In this document: positions 33,771 to 41,848 of the stretch, in pieces
Layout of the letters: each line of letters starts with the position of its first letter
How positions within the stretch are numbered: position 1 is the first letter of the stretch
Assembly: GCA_024743175.1 (NCBI GenBank)
Contig: JANSXA010000014.1
Coordinates: 44,744-108,743, forward strand
Origin: Pseudomonadaceae bacterium
GTDB taxonomy: Bacteria; Pseudomonadota; Gammaproteobacteria; Pseudomonadales; Azotimanducaceae
Direction: 5' to 3'
DNA length: 64,000 nucleotides
Translations under genes and position numbers: made by a program
The notes under the pieces: model-generated
What the model was told of the DNA's origin: nothing
Database searches by the model: none
What the model saw: only the letters and a program-made list of their open reading frames with translations

Positions 33771-33800
33771 TGAACTTTTTTACCTATTGCTGTTACCCAC
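33771..33800 (+). promoter_or_regulatory. Candidate ECF-type promoter of sigma 2 (motif copy C)
   Basis: Plus strand: TGAACT (33771-33776), 14 nt, TGTTACCCAC (33791-33800). It matches copies A and B at TGAAC, spacing and GTTAC-CAC. It ends only 10 bp before the ATG at 33811, which implies a very short leader, or use of a later in-frame start such as the ATG at 33847. Confidence 0.55.
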
Positions 33801-33810
33801 AGCTGTGACG

Positions 33811-34404
33811 ATGAGATTGCGTGGCACGGAACAGGATGCAGCGCTTATGGCAGATCTGATCGCCGGAGATGAGCGGGCTCTGCGCGCGTTGATCGATTTA
33901 TACGGTGAGCAGGTTTTCCGGTTTGCGCTGCGATTGACGGGTCAATCAACGATTGCGGAAGAAGTGGCCAACGATGTGTTTTTGCAATGTTGGAACGCAG
34001 CTGCGGATTTCCGCGGCGACAGTGCACTCTTAACGTGGTTGTTGGGCATAACACGCTTTAAGGCGAGTAACGCAGTGCGTGGCAAAAAACTGACCCTGGT
34101 AGATGGCGAAGACCTGGATGGAGTTGAAGACAGTTTGTACAACGTGGAAGCAGAAGTTCAGGCGCAGGAGCAGCAACAGCTGCTGAAAATGCTGCGTGCT
34201 GCATTGCAGACGTTGAGCGTCGAGCATCGGGAAGTTCTGGAGCTGACCTTTTTCCATGAACGGTCCTGCAGACAGATTGCGCAGATTGTTGAAGCGCCTG
34301 AGACCACGGTTCGCACGCGCATGCACTACGCCAGAATGAGATTGCGCGAAGCCTTGCAGGGTTTTGATGTCGAACGATGGCGCGAGCTCACGGCACAAAA
34401 ATAA
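33811..34404 (+). CDS. ECF RNA polymerase sigma factor 2
   Basis: A sigma factor of about 197 residues. Region 2: LIDLYGEQVFRFALRLTGQSTIAEEVANDVFLQCWNAAADFRGDSALLTWLLGITRFKASNAVRGKK; region 4: LSVEHREVLELTFFHERSCRQIAQIVEAPETTVRTRMHYARMRLREAL. It shares EEVANDV, TWLLGITR and NAVR with sigma 1, so the two are paralogues and may read similar promoters. No anti-sigma gene follows; an outer-membrane protein and a two-component pair do. The ATG at 33811 is chosen; ATG 33847 remains possible because the candidate promoter lies very close. Confidence 0.87.
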   Translation: MRLRGTEQDAALMADLIAGDERALRALIDLYGEQVFRFALRLTGQSTIAEEVANDVFLQCWNAAADFRGDSALLTWLLGITRFKASNAVRGKKLTLVDGEDLDGVEDSLYNVEAEVQAQEQQQLLKMLRAALQTLSVEHREVLELTFFHERSCRQIAQIVEAPETTVRTRMHYARMRLREALQGFDVERWRELTAQK

Positions 34405-34433
34405 CCGGTAACAAAGTAACTTTGGAGAAAGAC

Positions 34434-35351
34434 ATGAAGAAGATTGTGATGTTTTTGCTGACCGTGCTGTTCAGCAGTCAATTGTATGCTGACTATAGAG
34501 GCGAACTCGGCATTGACTACACCAGCGGCAGCGTAGGCGTTGGCAGTAGTTATAGTGTACCGGACTACACGCCACCAACGGGACCTACAGATCCCGGTGC
34601 ACCGCCAATCGAACCACCACCGCCTGAGTTTTATGAAGGTGGTGACGATGACTTCAGTGGCTGGACGGTCAGCGGCCAGTATTTCCTGGAACCCGTAGAC
34701 ACATCCCAGGGGCCGTTGCAGCTGGCGGAGTTCTTAAGTCGTGCCAGCAGCGTTGGTGGACGCTATGGCCAGCTCGAAACGGACGATACTGATATAGAAA
34801 CGGACATGTGGCAGGTGTTCACCCGCTTGATTGTGGGGGAGTCTCTGGTTGTTGAAGCCAGCTATGGCCAGTCTGACATTGATACCACCCTGGGATCAGT
34901 GGACGTGGATATGTATACGGTTGCAGGTGGATATTACGTTGCAGAAACCACACAGGTTCGTCTGGGCTACGATGTCGAAGAACAACAACTGTATGACTTT
35001 GAACGCTGGCTGATAGACATCACTCATGTGCAGCAGATGGAAAACGGCATGAGCTGGCAGGCCCATGCGCTGATAGCAACGGTCACCGGGGATGCTGATT
35101 TCGGACGCGACGATGATGGTTCCGATCTGGAACTTGCCTTTAAGTGGTTCTTTAACCATAACTTCGGCATTGGCGCGGATTATCAGATGTCTGATCGGGA
35201 CGTCACTGGCGACACGGATGCGTACCAGTTGTGGGCGAGCTATTTCCCCACCGATAAGATCTCAGTGACGTTGAGTTACTATGATGAAGAAAACGATGAG
35301 TTTGATGTAGATAGTGACGGCGTTGTGTTCGAGGCGAAATACCGATTCTAG
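34434..35351 (+). CDS. Outer-membrane beta-barrel protein
   Basis: A 305-residue protein with a signal peptide (MKKIVMFLLTVLFSSQLYA), a Pro-rich stretch (PPTGPTDPGAPPIEPPPPEF) and then alternating polar/hydrophobic strands such as LVVEASYGQSDIDTTLG, MYTVAGGYYVAETTQVRLGYD and ISVTLSYYDEENDEFD. The end VVFEAKYRF has the C-terminal aromatic of BAM-inserted barrels. It resembles the putative general porin group with a strongly acidic character. GGAG precedes the ATG at 34434, 30 bp after sigma 2. Confidence 0.75.
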   Translation: MKKIVMFLLTVLFSSQLYADYRGELGIDYTSGSVGVGSSYSVPDYTPPTGPTDPGAPPIEPPPPEFYEGGDDDFSGWTVSGQYFLEPVDTSQGPLQLAEFLSRASSVGGRYGQLETDDTDIETDMWQVFTRLIVGESLVVEASYGQSDIDTTLGSVDVDMYTVAGGYYVAETTQVRLGYDVEEQQLYDFERWLIDITHVQQMENGMSWQAHALIATVTGDADFGRDDDGSDLELAFKWFFNHNFGIGADYQMSDRDVTGDTDAYQLWASYFPTDKISVTLSYYDEENDEFDVDSDGVVFEAKYRF

Positions 35352-35370
35352 GCGGCGAGGCGCCTGCCTC

Positions 35371-37251
35371 ATGAAGGTGGGCGGTGAACCTGTCTTCGTG
35401 AGAACGCTTGTCAGCTGGTTGAGTCTGGCTGGCGCGCTTGTTCTGTGCCTGACAGCCGGGCAGTCAGTTGCCGAAGTGCATGCCGATGTAATTGTGCGGG
35501 ACGCGCAGCTGTATATCGGAGATGTTCAACCCCAGGACAAGTCTCTGTACCAGCCCATCGAGTTCACAGATTACTGGACCCGTTTACGTCGCCAACAGGG
35601 GATAAACGGGTTCTATCGCCTGATTGCTGATGTGCCTTTGGCTGGCGCTGCTGAGCAGGTACCTATGGCTGTTTACATAGCCAATCACTCCGGTCGCGCG
35701 ACGGTACTGTGGGACTCAAATGTGATTGGACGCAGTGTGCCCCTGACGGGCGTGGGCACACCCATGGTGTCAGGACCACTGCTGCTCAGTATTCCGGATG
35801 AGCTGCTGGGAGCAGGGCCCCATGAACTGTTGATAGAGTTTCGCGGCAATACCACGCAAACCAATTTCATGCGTCGTCCACAGGTCCTGCCGCTGTTTGA
35901 TATCGAATCCAGGTTTGTTACAAAAAAGCTGACGCTTGTCTATCTACCCGTTTCGCTGGGTGTTTTGAGCATGATGTTTGCGCTGGTTTTTTATGCGGCT
36001 TATTACAAGGATGCAGCCGCCGGTGGTGTAGGTTGGTTGGTGATTGGTCTTGTTGCGTCGGCGTTTTCTGTGTTGGGTTTGTATGTCTCTGTGCCTGATC
36101 CCTGGGCAGAATGGCTGGGTCGCGTGCGTCCTATCGCTTTTCAACTTTCGTTTTTATGCTTCTGGCTGGCATTGCGCAAAATGGTTGGTGCAACGGGGCA
36201 GTGGTCGCTAAGGCTGCTGTTGTTTACCTACCTTGTTTTTGCGGTTCTGACCCTGACCGTCGACGCCGCGCAGGTCTATATGGTGGCTGTATTGTGGACG
36301 CCCTTAACTTACGCCCTGGGACTTTACGTGTTGTACCAGGCGGTACGTCTGGCATCCCGGCCGCCGAGGCGAATTTATGCCCTGCTGCCGTTGGCTTTAG
36401 TACCTGTAACCATTGTTCATGATGCGTTAGGTATTGGTGCGGGTGGTGAATTCTGGGCTGACCAGGCACTGACGATTTACAACCCACCGCTATTTGCGTT
36501 TGCGCTGATCCTGATGCTGGTCGCGCGTACACGCATGCAACAGAGCGATCTGCGTATTTTGAATGCGCAGCTGGAGCAACGGGTGCAGGAAAAACACGCA
36601 GAACTTGAAGCCAACTACGAAAAAATCTCTGCAGCTGAACAGCGTGAAGCAGTGTTGAGTGAGCGCGAGCGTATGGTCCGCGAAATGCATGACGGTCTTG
36701 GCAATCAGCTGGTGTCGACCCTGGCCATGGTTGAAAGTGGTCAATTCTCCAGTGCGGAAGTGGAAGAGGCCCTTCGTGATGCTTTGGATGACCTGCGTAT
36801 CATGGTGCATTCGCTGGACCAGCAGGAAACAGATCTGTTGGGTCTTCTGGCCATAGTCCGGGAACGCCTGGAGCCGCGTCTGGCGCGTCAGGGTTTGCGT
36901 TTCAATTGGCAGGTGGAGGATTTGCCGGATATTGCGCCCCTTGATCCGGAGCAAGCGGGTCACGTTTTACGTATCGTGCAGGAATCGCTGACTAACATCA
37001 TTAAACACGCCAACGCAAAGACGATCCTGATTGCTACGCGTATTGATGGCGATCGCCGCTGCCTGATTATCGAAGACGACGGCTGTGGTGGCGGTGACTT
37101 TGTGGCCACAACCGGAGGCGGGCGTGGACTGGTACACATGCGCGAGCGAGCAAAGCAGCTGGGTGGAGAACTTGAGGTGACTGCAGGTACAGGCGGCCAA
37201 GGTACACGGGTAACCCTGTGCCTTCCCAGAGTACACTCGGCGCCTGCCTAG
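35371..37251 (+). CDS. 7TM-type sensor histidine kinase (NarX/DesK family)
   Basis: A kinase of about 626 residues. A signal/membrane segment is followed by a periplasmic beta domain (IVRDAQLYIGDVQ..., residues 30-185), about seven membrane spans (residues 195-385), a coiled coil (LEQRVQEKHAELEANYEKIS), and the HisKA_3 box RERMVREMHDGLGNQLVSTL with the phospho-His. The ATPase has HVLRIVQESLTNIIKHANAK (N box), EDDGCGGG (G1) and GGGRGLVHMRERAKQLGG (G2). The layout is that of 7TMR-DISM kinases. Start is uncertain (ATG 35371, GTG 35377, GTG 35398). Its regulator is encoded next. Confidence 0.88.
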   Translation: MKVGGEPVFVRTLVSWLSLAGALVLCLTAGQSVAEVHADVIVRDAQLYIGDVQPQDKSLYQPIEFTDYWTRLRRQQGINGFYRLIADVPLAGAAEQVPMAVYIANHSGRATVLWDSNVIGRSVPLTGVGTPMVSGPLLLSIPDELLGAGPHELLIEFRGNTTQTNFMRRPQVLPLFDIESRFVTKKLTLVYLPVSLGVLSMMFALVFYAAYYKDAAAGGVGWLVIGLVASAFSVLGLYVSVPDPWAEWLGRVRPIAFQLSFLCFWLALRKMVGATGQWSLRLLLFTYLVFAVLTLTVDAAQVYMVAVLWTPLTYALGLYVLYQAVRLASRPPRRIYALLPLALVPVTIVHDALGIGAGGEFWADQALTIYNPPLFAFALILMLVARTRMQQSDLRILNAQLEQRVQEKHAELEANYEKISAAEQREAVLSERERMVREMHDGLGNQLVSTLAMVESGQFSSAEVEEALRDALDDLRIMVHSLDQQETDLLGLLAIVRERLEPRLARQGLRFNWQVEDLPDIAPLDPEQAGHVLRIVQESLTNIIKHANAKTILIATRIDGDRRCLIIEDDGCGGGDFVATTGGGRGLVHMRERAKQLGGELEVTAGTGGQGTRVTLCLPRVHSAPA

Positions 37252-37305
37252 CTGCCCTTAGAATTGTGGGCAGAGTGTCCAGGCAAACGCCGTTACACTA
37301 TCGTT

Positions 37306-37989
37306 ATGGTAGAAATGAATCATAAGCAGACCTGTACCGTTGCGGTGGTTGAAGACGACCCCAACACACGGGCGCGGCTAACGGAGAAAGTAGACAACCT
37401 GGCTGATTTTTCTGTGATTGTCAGCGCAGGCAGTGTGGCCGAAGCGAAAGATCTGCTGCGTCAGTCGCCCCCAGACGTACTCCTGATTGATCTTGGCTTA
37501 CCCGACGGCAGCGGGCTCGACGTGATTCGCCAGCAGAGCGATTTGCACCCGGAAATGCCTATTCTGGTGATTTCTGTATTTGGCGATGAAAAAAGTGTCA
37601 TCCGCGCCATAGAAGCGGGCGCTCAGGGTTATCTGCTGAAATCTGATTCCAGCCTGGCCATAGAGCAGTGTCTAGCGCAACTGCTTGCAGGTGGCGCGCC
37701 AATATCGGCAGCCATAGCCAGACATCTGATCCGGCGCCTGCGACCGGAGCCCACGCAAGCCCAGCGTGAAGCGCAGTCATTGCTGAGTGATCGTGAACTG
37801 GAAGTGCTGCAGCTGGCTGCCAAAGGCTACAGCTATCAGGACATTGCAGAGCTGTTGCAAGTTAAAGTCAGCACTGTTGGGTCTTATACTCGACGGATGT
37901 ATCAGAAGTTGTCTGTACATTCTCGCAGTGAAGCGGTGTTTGAGGCGACCCGCATGGGGCTGATGGATAGACCTCACAAAGGTGAATGA
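37306..37989 (+). CDS. LuxR/NarL-type response regulator
   Basis: A 227-residue regulator and the likely partner of the upstream kinase. Receiver: TVAVVEDDPNTRARL acidic pocket, phospho-Asp in DVLLIDLGLPDGSG, and Lys in GYLLKSDS. DNA-binding: LSDRELEVLQLAAKGYSYQDIAELLQVKVSTVGSYTRRMYQKLSVHSRSEAV, a GerE HTH. The ATG at 37306 and one at 37315 are both possible and neither has a good ribosome site. It ends about 100 bp before the tRNA gene. Confidence 0.9.
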   Translation: MVEMNHKQTCTVAVVEDDPNTRARLTEKVDNLADFSVIVSAGSVAEAKDLLRQSPPDVLLIDLGLPDGSGLDVIRQQSDLHPEMPILVISVFGDEKSVIRAIEAGAQGYLLKSDSSLAIEQCLAQLLAGGAPISAAIARHLIRRLRPEPTQAQREAQSLLSDRELEVLQLAAKGYSYQDIAELLQVKVSTVGSYTRRMYQKLSVHSRSEAVFEATRMGLMDRPHKGE

Positions 37990-38092
37990 AGACGTTGCTG
38001 GTCGTTGACAGGTGGCGATGGTGTAAGGAAAATGCGCGTCCCGCGGAACCTTGTACAGGTGACCGCGTTGACCGAGAACGTTGAAAGACGAT

Positions 38093-38169
38093 GGCTACGT
38101 AGCTCAGCTGGTTAGAGCACAGCATTCATAATGCTGGGGTCGGTGGTTCAAGTCCACCCGTAGCTACCA
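38093..38169 (+). tRNA. tRNA-Met (CAT anticodon)
   Basis: A 77-nt cloverleaf: acceptor GGCTACG pairs with CGTAGCT region at the 3' end, D-loop AGCTCAGCTGGTTAGAGC, anticodon stem-loop CAGCATTCATAATGCTG with anticodon CAT, T-loop GGTTCAAGTCC, and an encoded CCA. GGCTACG with a paired first base marks an elongator Met tRNA, although a tRNA-Ile2 with lysidine cannot be excluded from sequence alone. Accessory genes follow, but I found no duplicate of its 3' end. Confidence 0.93.
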
Positions 38170-38383
38170 ATAAAATCAATAACTTAGGGCTCTACCCAGT
38201 TAACGGGGGACGACCGTTATTCACTAAACCCCTATACCTGATTGATGATGCCCCCCACCCGCAGTGGTTTACGACCTTCAACCGATAATTCTCAAAATTC
38301 CTGAACCCGTAGGCTCTTCGTCTCCTAACAAAATCACACCTCTTTCATTGTGTTCCTACTGAACAAAACCCCTCCGCGACGAA

Positions 38384-38437
38384 GCTAACCAATGCGGTTG
38401 ATTTGTTTAATTTAGCTTTTAAACCGCTTTGGTTAGC
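38384..38437. repeat. 54-nt imperfect inverted repeat (copy 1)
   Basis: GCTAACCAATGCGG (38384-38397) pairs with CCGCTTTGGTTAGC (38424-38437), 13 of 14 bases, around an A/T-rich 26-nt loop. It lies in the 328-bp gap between tRNA-Met and the first accessory gene; I see nothing else in that gap beyond a weak small hairpin at about 38197-38214. A second 54-nt element with CTAAC/GTTAG ends lies at 40308-40361. Confidence 0.55.
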
Positions 38438-38497
38438 TGACGAACCATGCGGTCCGCTGTAGCGTAGAGTGAATCGGAGTTCAAGAAAGTAGACGTC

Positions 38498-39163
38498 GTG
38501 GAAAATTCTTTTATCGTCCTGCAGAAAAGTGTCGCAGGTGTGATCTGGGTTGTGTTCCTGGCCGTTTCTGCCGCACCAATTCAGGCAGACGTCAATTGGC
38601 ACACAAACTTTGTCAGCCCCGGGGCCGAGGCGGTTCAAAGCGTTCCGCGATTCACTGATGCTTCTGGACTGAAACGCGTGGGCTATGGAATTATCAAGGT
38701 GGTCACGCCGCAGCACACAACCTCCAGAGGAGCCTGGTGGACCATCCCGGCCTTTATGCAAAAAAAAGAGGACTTAAAAGAGAAGAACTTGTACTTCCAA
38801 GATCCGCAGACGAATTGTCTTGCGAAAATAGATCTGGATAGTCCGGTTTTCAATAGAAGATCAATCTCCTTCGAGCTGGTGCACGAATCCAGTTCGGATT
38901 GCAGAGAAATTGGCTTGCTCGGCAGGGTTAACCTCGTGGAGATCAACCCCTGCAAAGCTGAGCTGTGCAAGCGTTCTGACAACGATCTATTTCTCTTTTT
39001 CGGCCCGGAGGAGAATGATGGCGTGACGTTCAGTGATGTGATGTTTTACGGTGGTGAGTTTGAGATTGAGCTGGATCCAAAGCCATGGCGAATCTCAACA
39101 AAAATATTACAAGCGACCGATCTGCAATGGAGCAACAGAACAGGGATTTACACAAACAATTGA
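38498..39163 (+). CDS. Secreted protein of unknown function (221 aa)
   Basis: A 221-residue protein with an N-terminal signal (GVIWVVFLAVSAAPIQA) and a mature part that begins DVNWHTNFVSPGAEAVQSVP. It contains six Cys, e.g. DPQTNCLAK, SSDCREIG and NPCKAELCKR, which suggests disulfides. The start is a GTG with a weak ribosome site. First gene of a three-gene unit. Family not recognised. Confidence 0.6.
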   Translation: MENSFIVLQKSVAGVIWVVFLAVSAAPIQADVNWHTNFVSPGAEAVQSVPRFTDASGLKRVGYGIIKVVTPQHTTSRGAWWTIPAFMQKKEDLKEKNLYFQDPQTNCLAKIDLDSPVFNRRSISFELVHESSSDCREIGLLGRVNLVEINPCKAELCKRSDNDLFLFFGPEENDGVTFSDVMFYGGEFEIELDPKPWRISTKILQATDLQWSNRTGIYTNN

Positions 39164-39174
39164 AAAGGGCTGTT

Positions 39175-39402
39175 ATGGCAAAATCGGATTACAAGACGCA
39201 TGAAGTCCTGCACATGTCATCGTTCTTAATGTCGAGTGTTGACCGAGAACTACTCGAACACGATGCGATTAAAAACAATCGCGAGTGGCAACTGCTTGCA
39301 GAGGCTGCGCATAAAGCGCTTTTTGATCTCTACCAGGCGATTGGCAGTGTGCACTTGGCGGAAGAATTAGATGAGCAAGCCAGCGACGAAAAAAGCCTAT
39401 GA
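39175..39402 (+). CDS. Small helical protein of unknown function (75 aa)
   Basis: A 75-residue soluble helical protein: MAKSDYKTHEVLHMSSFLMS then VDRELLEHDAIKNNREWQLLAEAAHKALFDLYQAIG. The ATG at 39175 has AAAGGG upstream and comes 11 bp after the previous stop; the frame is open to 39085 inside the previous gene. It overlaps the next gene by four bases (ATGA), so it is probably translated. Family not recognised. Confidence 0.6.
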   Translation: MAKSDYKTHEVLHMSSFLMSSVDRELLEHDAIKNNREWQLLAEAAHKALFDLYQAIGSVHLAEELDEQASDEKSL

Positions 39403-40283
39403 CCAATGAGAGTCGAGTAAAATTGTCTGCGGAACGAACCTTCAAGTCGCCCATTCTATTAGTGTTGGTACTCCTGTTGTGGTCTGGAGCGGTCAAAGCA
39501 GATAACTACGGCAATCTGGTAGAGGTGTGTAACCATGGTGATGTAGACCTTCGATTCCTGTCCTACGCGACCAGCAGTTCTTTTTTTGGTGGCGATCGGG
39601 GGGAAATCTCGGGTTTCTATACAATAAGACCGGGCGATTGTGGAAACGTTAATCCCTCAGGGTACCAAACTGTGGCTGTTGGTTTTCTTCAGACTAACAA
39701 TAAAGGCGTAAACGGAAACCCGGTGTACAAGCTGAATGACGTGCCAGATGATGGTAGCTTGTCCTGGCTGCCGTCAATTGTTTGCGCACCACCGAATGAC
39801 GCTGTGATGTATACTAACAGTATAGATCTTGTCCGCTCGAACTATCTTCCACCTTGCAAACCCGGGCTGGTAGAGGTTCGGATGTCTTTTGGCGTGATGC
39901 CGAATGACAGATTCCCCAAATTCAATTTAACGCCACGTAGTTCTGACGCGTTGTCGAGCTGGCTGAAAAAACCGCCTAACTCGACAGACGACAGGCAGGG
40001 TGAAGCTAAGAGTCGCGCGAATGAAAGTCTCGAGGACGGATACCGACGAAATATTGCAAACGCGTGCGTCGAAGGGAAGCTTTACCAACGGTTTTTGCAT
40101 CCTTCTGACAATCCGAAGGGCATGTGCGAATGTTTTGCGCGTAACATTGTCAGGGGCGAAGGACCATTGACGGTTCACTCCATCTCAGTCCGTGCGGAAC
40201 GGGGCGAAGACTTGCTCGCTGCGCTTGACCGGCACGCGCCGAAAACGCTTTACCTTTATTCTTCGACCTGCGGTGTTAACTGA
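39399..40283 (+). CDS. Secreted protein with DUF1036-like N-terminus (294 aa)
   Basis: A 294-residue protein with a signal-type segment (SPILLVLVLLLWSGAVKA). The start of the mature part, NLVEVCNHGDVDLRFLSYA...GEISGFYTIRPGDCGNV...YQTVAVGFLQ, is similar in layout to DUF1036 (C-N, then a W/Y-x-x-x-PG-x-C, then a terminal strand). The C-terminal part has CECFARNIV and a final CGVN. It is coupled to the 75-aa gene. Function unknown. Confidence 0.6.
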   Translation: MTNESRVKLSAERTFKSPILLVLVLLLWSGAVKADNYGNLVEVCNHGDVDLRFLSYATSSSFFGGDRGEISGFYTIRPGDCGNVNPSGYQTVAVGFLQTNNKGVNGNPVYKLNDVPDDGSLSWLPSIVCAPPNDAVMYTNSIDLVRSNYLPPCKPGLVEVRMSFGVMPNDRFPKFNLTPRSSDALSSWLKKPPNSTDDRQGEAKSRANESLEDGYRRNIANACVEGKLYQRFLHPSDNPKGMCECFARNIVRGEGPLTVHSISVRAERGEDLLAALDRHAPKTLYLYSSTCGVN

Positions 40284-40307
40284 GCGGTAAGCACTAGAAT
40301 ATTCAGG

Positions 40308-40361
40308 AACTAACGTTACCAGTAACGATGTTATCAGTCCGAATAACCGGATCGGTTAGTT
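40308..40361. repeat. 54-nt inverted repeat (copy 2) with nested palindrome
   Basis: AACTAAC (40308-40314) and GTTAGTT (40355-40361) are perfect 7-bp arms spanning 54 nt, the same length as the element at 38384-38437. A nested palindrome CGTTAC-CA-GTAACG (40314-40327) shares its CGTTAC arms with the 22-bp palindrome at 42126-42147. It lies between the three-gene unit and the HD-domain gene. Confidence 0.5.
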
Positions 40362-40450
40362 GGTCGACCCCCGCGCCTGTACTATTATCGTGCGTTTGCA
40401 AGTGAAACGCATTGACTGTTCAGAATGAGTTGCGCGGTCAAGGAACGAAA

Positions 40451-41767
40451 ATGACGGATCTCACAGACAACCTGGTCTTGCGAGCACGCGATTTTGCATT
40501 CGCGGCACACAACGCGATTGATCACCGGCGTAAATACACTGGTGAGCCCTATACTACGCACTTGCAGCGAGTCGCCCAGCTTGTCGAGTCTGTAGATGGC
40601 GACGAAAGTATGATTGCTGCCGCCTACCTGCACGACACAGTAGAAGACACGACCACGACAATCGAAGATATTCGCTCAGCGTTCGGTGATGATGTTGCTT
40701 ATCTGGTTTCCTGTCTGACGGATGTTTCAAAACCGGAAGATGGTAATCGCAAGATACGAAAAAAGATGGATCGCGAACACATCGCCAAAGGTGATGCCCG
40801 AGTGCACACCATAAAACTGGCCGACCTCCTCGACAACGGTTGGTCTATCACTTCACACGATCCGAGATTTGCCAAAGTATTTATGGCTGAGAAGCGCGAG
40901 CTGCTCGAGGTCCTGGGTGATGGTAATCCGCATCTCTTTCACCGGGCGCGTGTGATGGTCGAATCGTACATGGCGGCGCTCGGAACCCCGGACGTTGAAG
41001 TGACCACCCTGTATCCTTCGACGGTGCCGGGTGATCCATCTGTACCAACCAAAACCACCTTTACTTTGTGGGAATACGTGGGCTCCGTTTACGCCCCACA
41101 ACTCTATGAAGCGATTAAGGTGATTGGCGTGATGCCGCCCCGGCATGTGCTGAACGAAGTTCTCGCGCGGGAGCCTGTTGGACCCTATGTTATGGAATGG
41201 ACTCCGGTTGAAGTGACCGATGAGGCGTACGAATACTTTGTAAAACAAGTGCACTGGTCCCTCGATGGATATTGCATCGAAGATCGTTCACTTTGGCATC
41301 ATCCGGATTATTCAAGCTGGCGTGCGGCGCTGGATAACAAGCTCAAGGACAATCCAAAATTTAAACCACTTGAGTTTGGCGCCCAACACAGAGTGCTAGG
41401 CATTCCGCTTGGGCGTGACAACTGGCTGTCTCGCCGCGAGATTGATTATAATCGTCGGGCACATGACGTCGACTCCATCTTATTTCCGCTCCGCGACTTT
41501 CTGAGGGCGTTGGAACACTGCCACCCGGCTTGCTGTGGCCTTCAAGCCTACTCGTTTGAACCTGAATGGATCGTTGAAGCCAGTGAAAAGGTAGGCAGAT
41601 CAGAAGCCGTAGGTTTGTTAGATCGTGTTCTGATTGATCTTGAAAACCTGGAACTTGATGGAACAGAGGTGCGTAGCCGCGACCTTTTCAATACCTCGCT
41701 GCACATCGACGAGCTTGTCGCTTTGTTGCGCCACGTACATAAAGAGATTTGTCGATCGACGGGATAA
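40451..41767 (+). CDS. SpoT/MESH1-like HD hydrolase with long C-terminal extension
   Basis: A 438-residue cytoplasmic protein. Residues 1-150 form an HD domain of the RelA/SpoT hydrolase type: YTTHLQRVAQLV, AAAYLHDTVEDTTTTIEDI (HD pair) and HTIKLADLLDNGWSIT, so (p)ppGpp or a related nucleotide is a likely substrate. No synthetase domain is present. The next 290 residues (WEYVGSVYAPQLYEAIKVIGVMP...) are not recognised; near the end ALEHCHPACCGLQAYSFEPEWI resembles DUF6331-like proteins. AAGGAA precedes the ATG at 40451, which is preferred to the upstream in-frame start. It may be a defence or stress module; that is a guess. Confidence 0.75.
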   Translation: MTDLTDNLVLRARDFAFAAHNAIDHRRKYTGEPYTTHLQRVAQLVESVDGDESMIAAAYLHDTVEDTTTTIEDIRSAFGDDVAYLVSCLTDVSKPEDGNRKIRKKMDREHIAKGDARVHTIKLADLLDNGWSITSHDPRFAKVFMAEKRELLEVLGDGNPHLFHRARVMVESYMAALGTPDVEVTTLYPSTVPGDPSVPTKTTFTLWEYVGSVYAPQLYEAIKVIGVMPPRHVLNEVLAREPVGPYVMEWTPVEVTDEAYEYFVKQVHWSLDGYCIEDRSLWHHPDYSSWRAALDNKLKDNPKFKPLEFGAQHRVLGIPLGRDNWLSRREIDYNRRAHDVDSILFPLRDFLRALEHCHPACCGLQAYSFEPEWIVEASEKVGRSEAVGLLDRVLIDLENLELDGTEVRSRDLFNTSLHIDELVALLRHVHKEICRSTG

Positions 41768-41848
41768 CGGAATTGAAGTTCTTACCCGAAAAGATTCCAC
41801 AATGTTTTGTCATATGCTGAAAATAAAGTTTAAAGGCAGGAAAAAACA

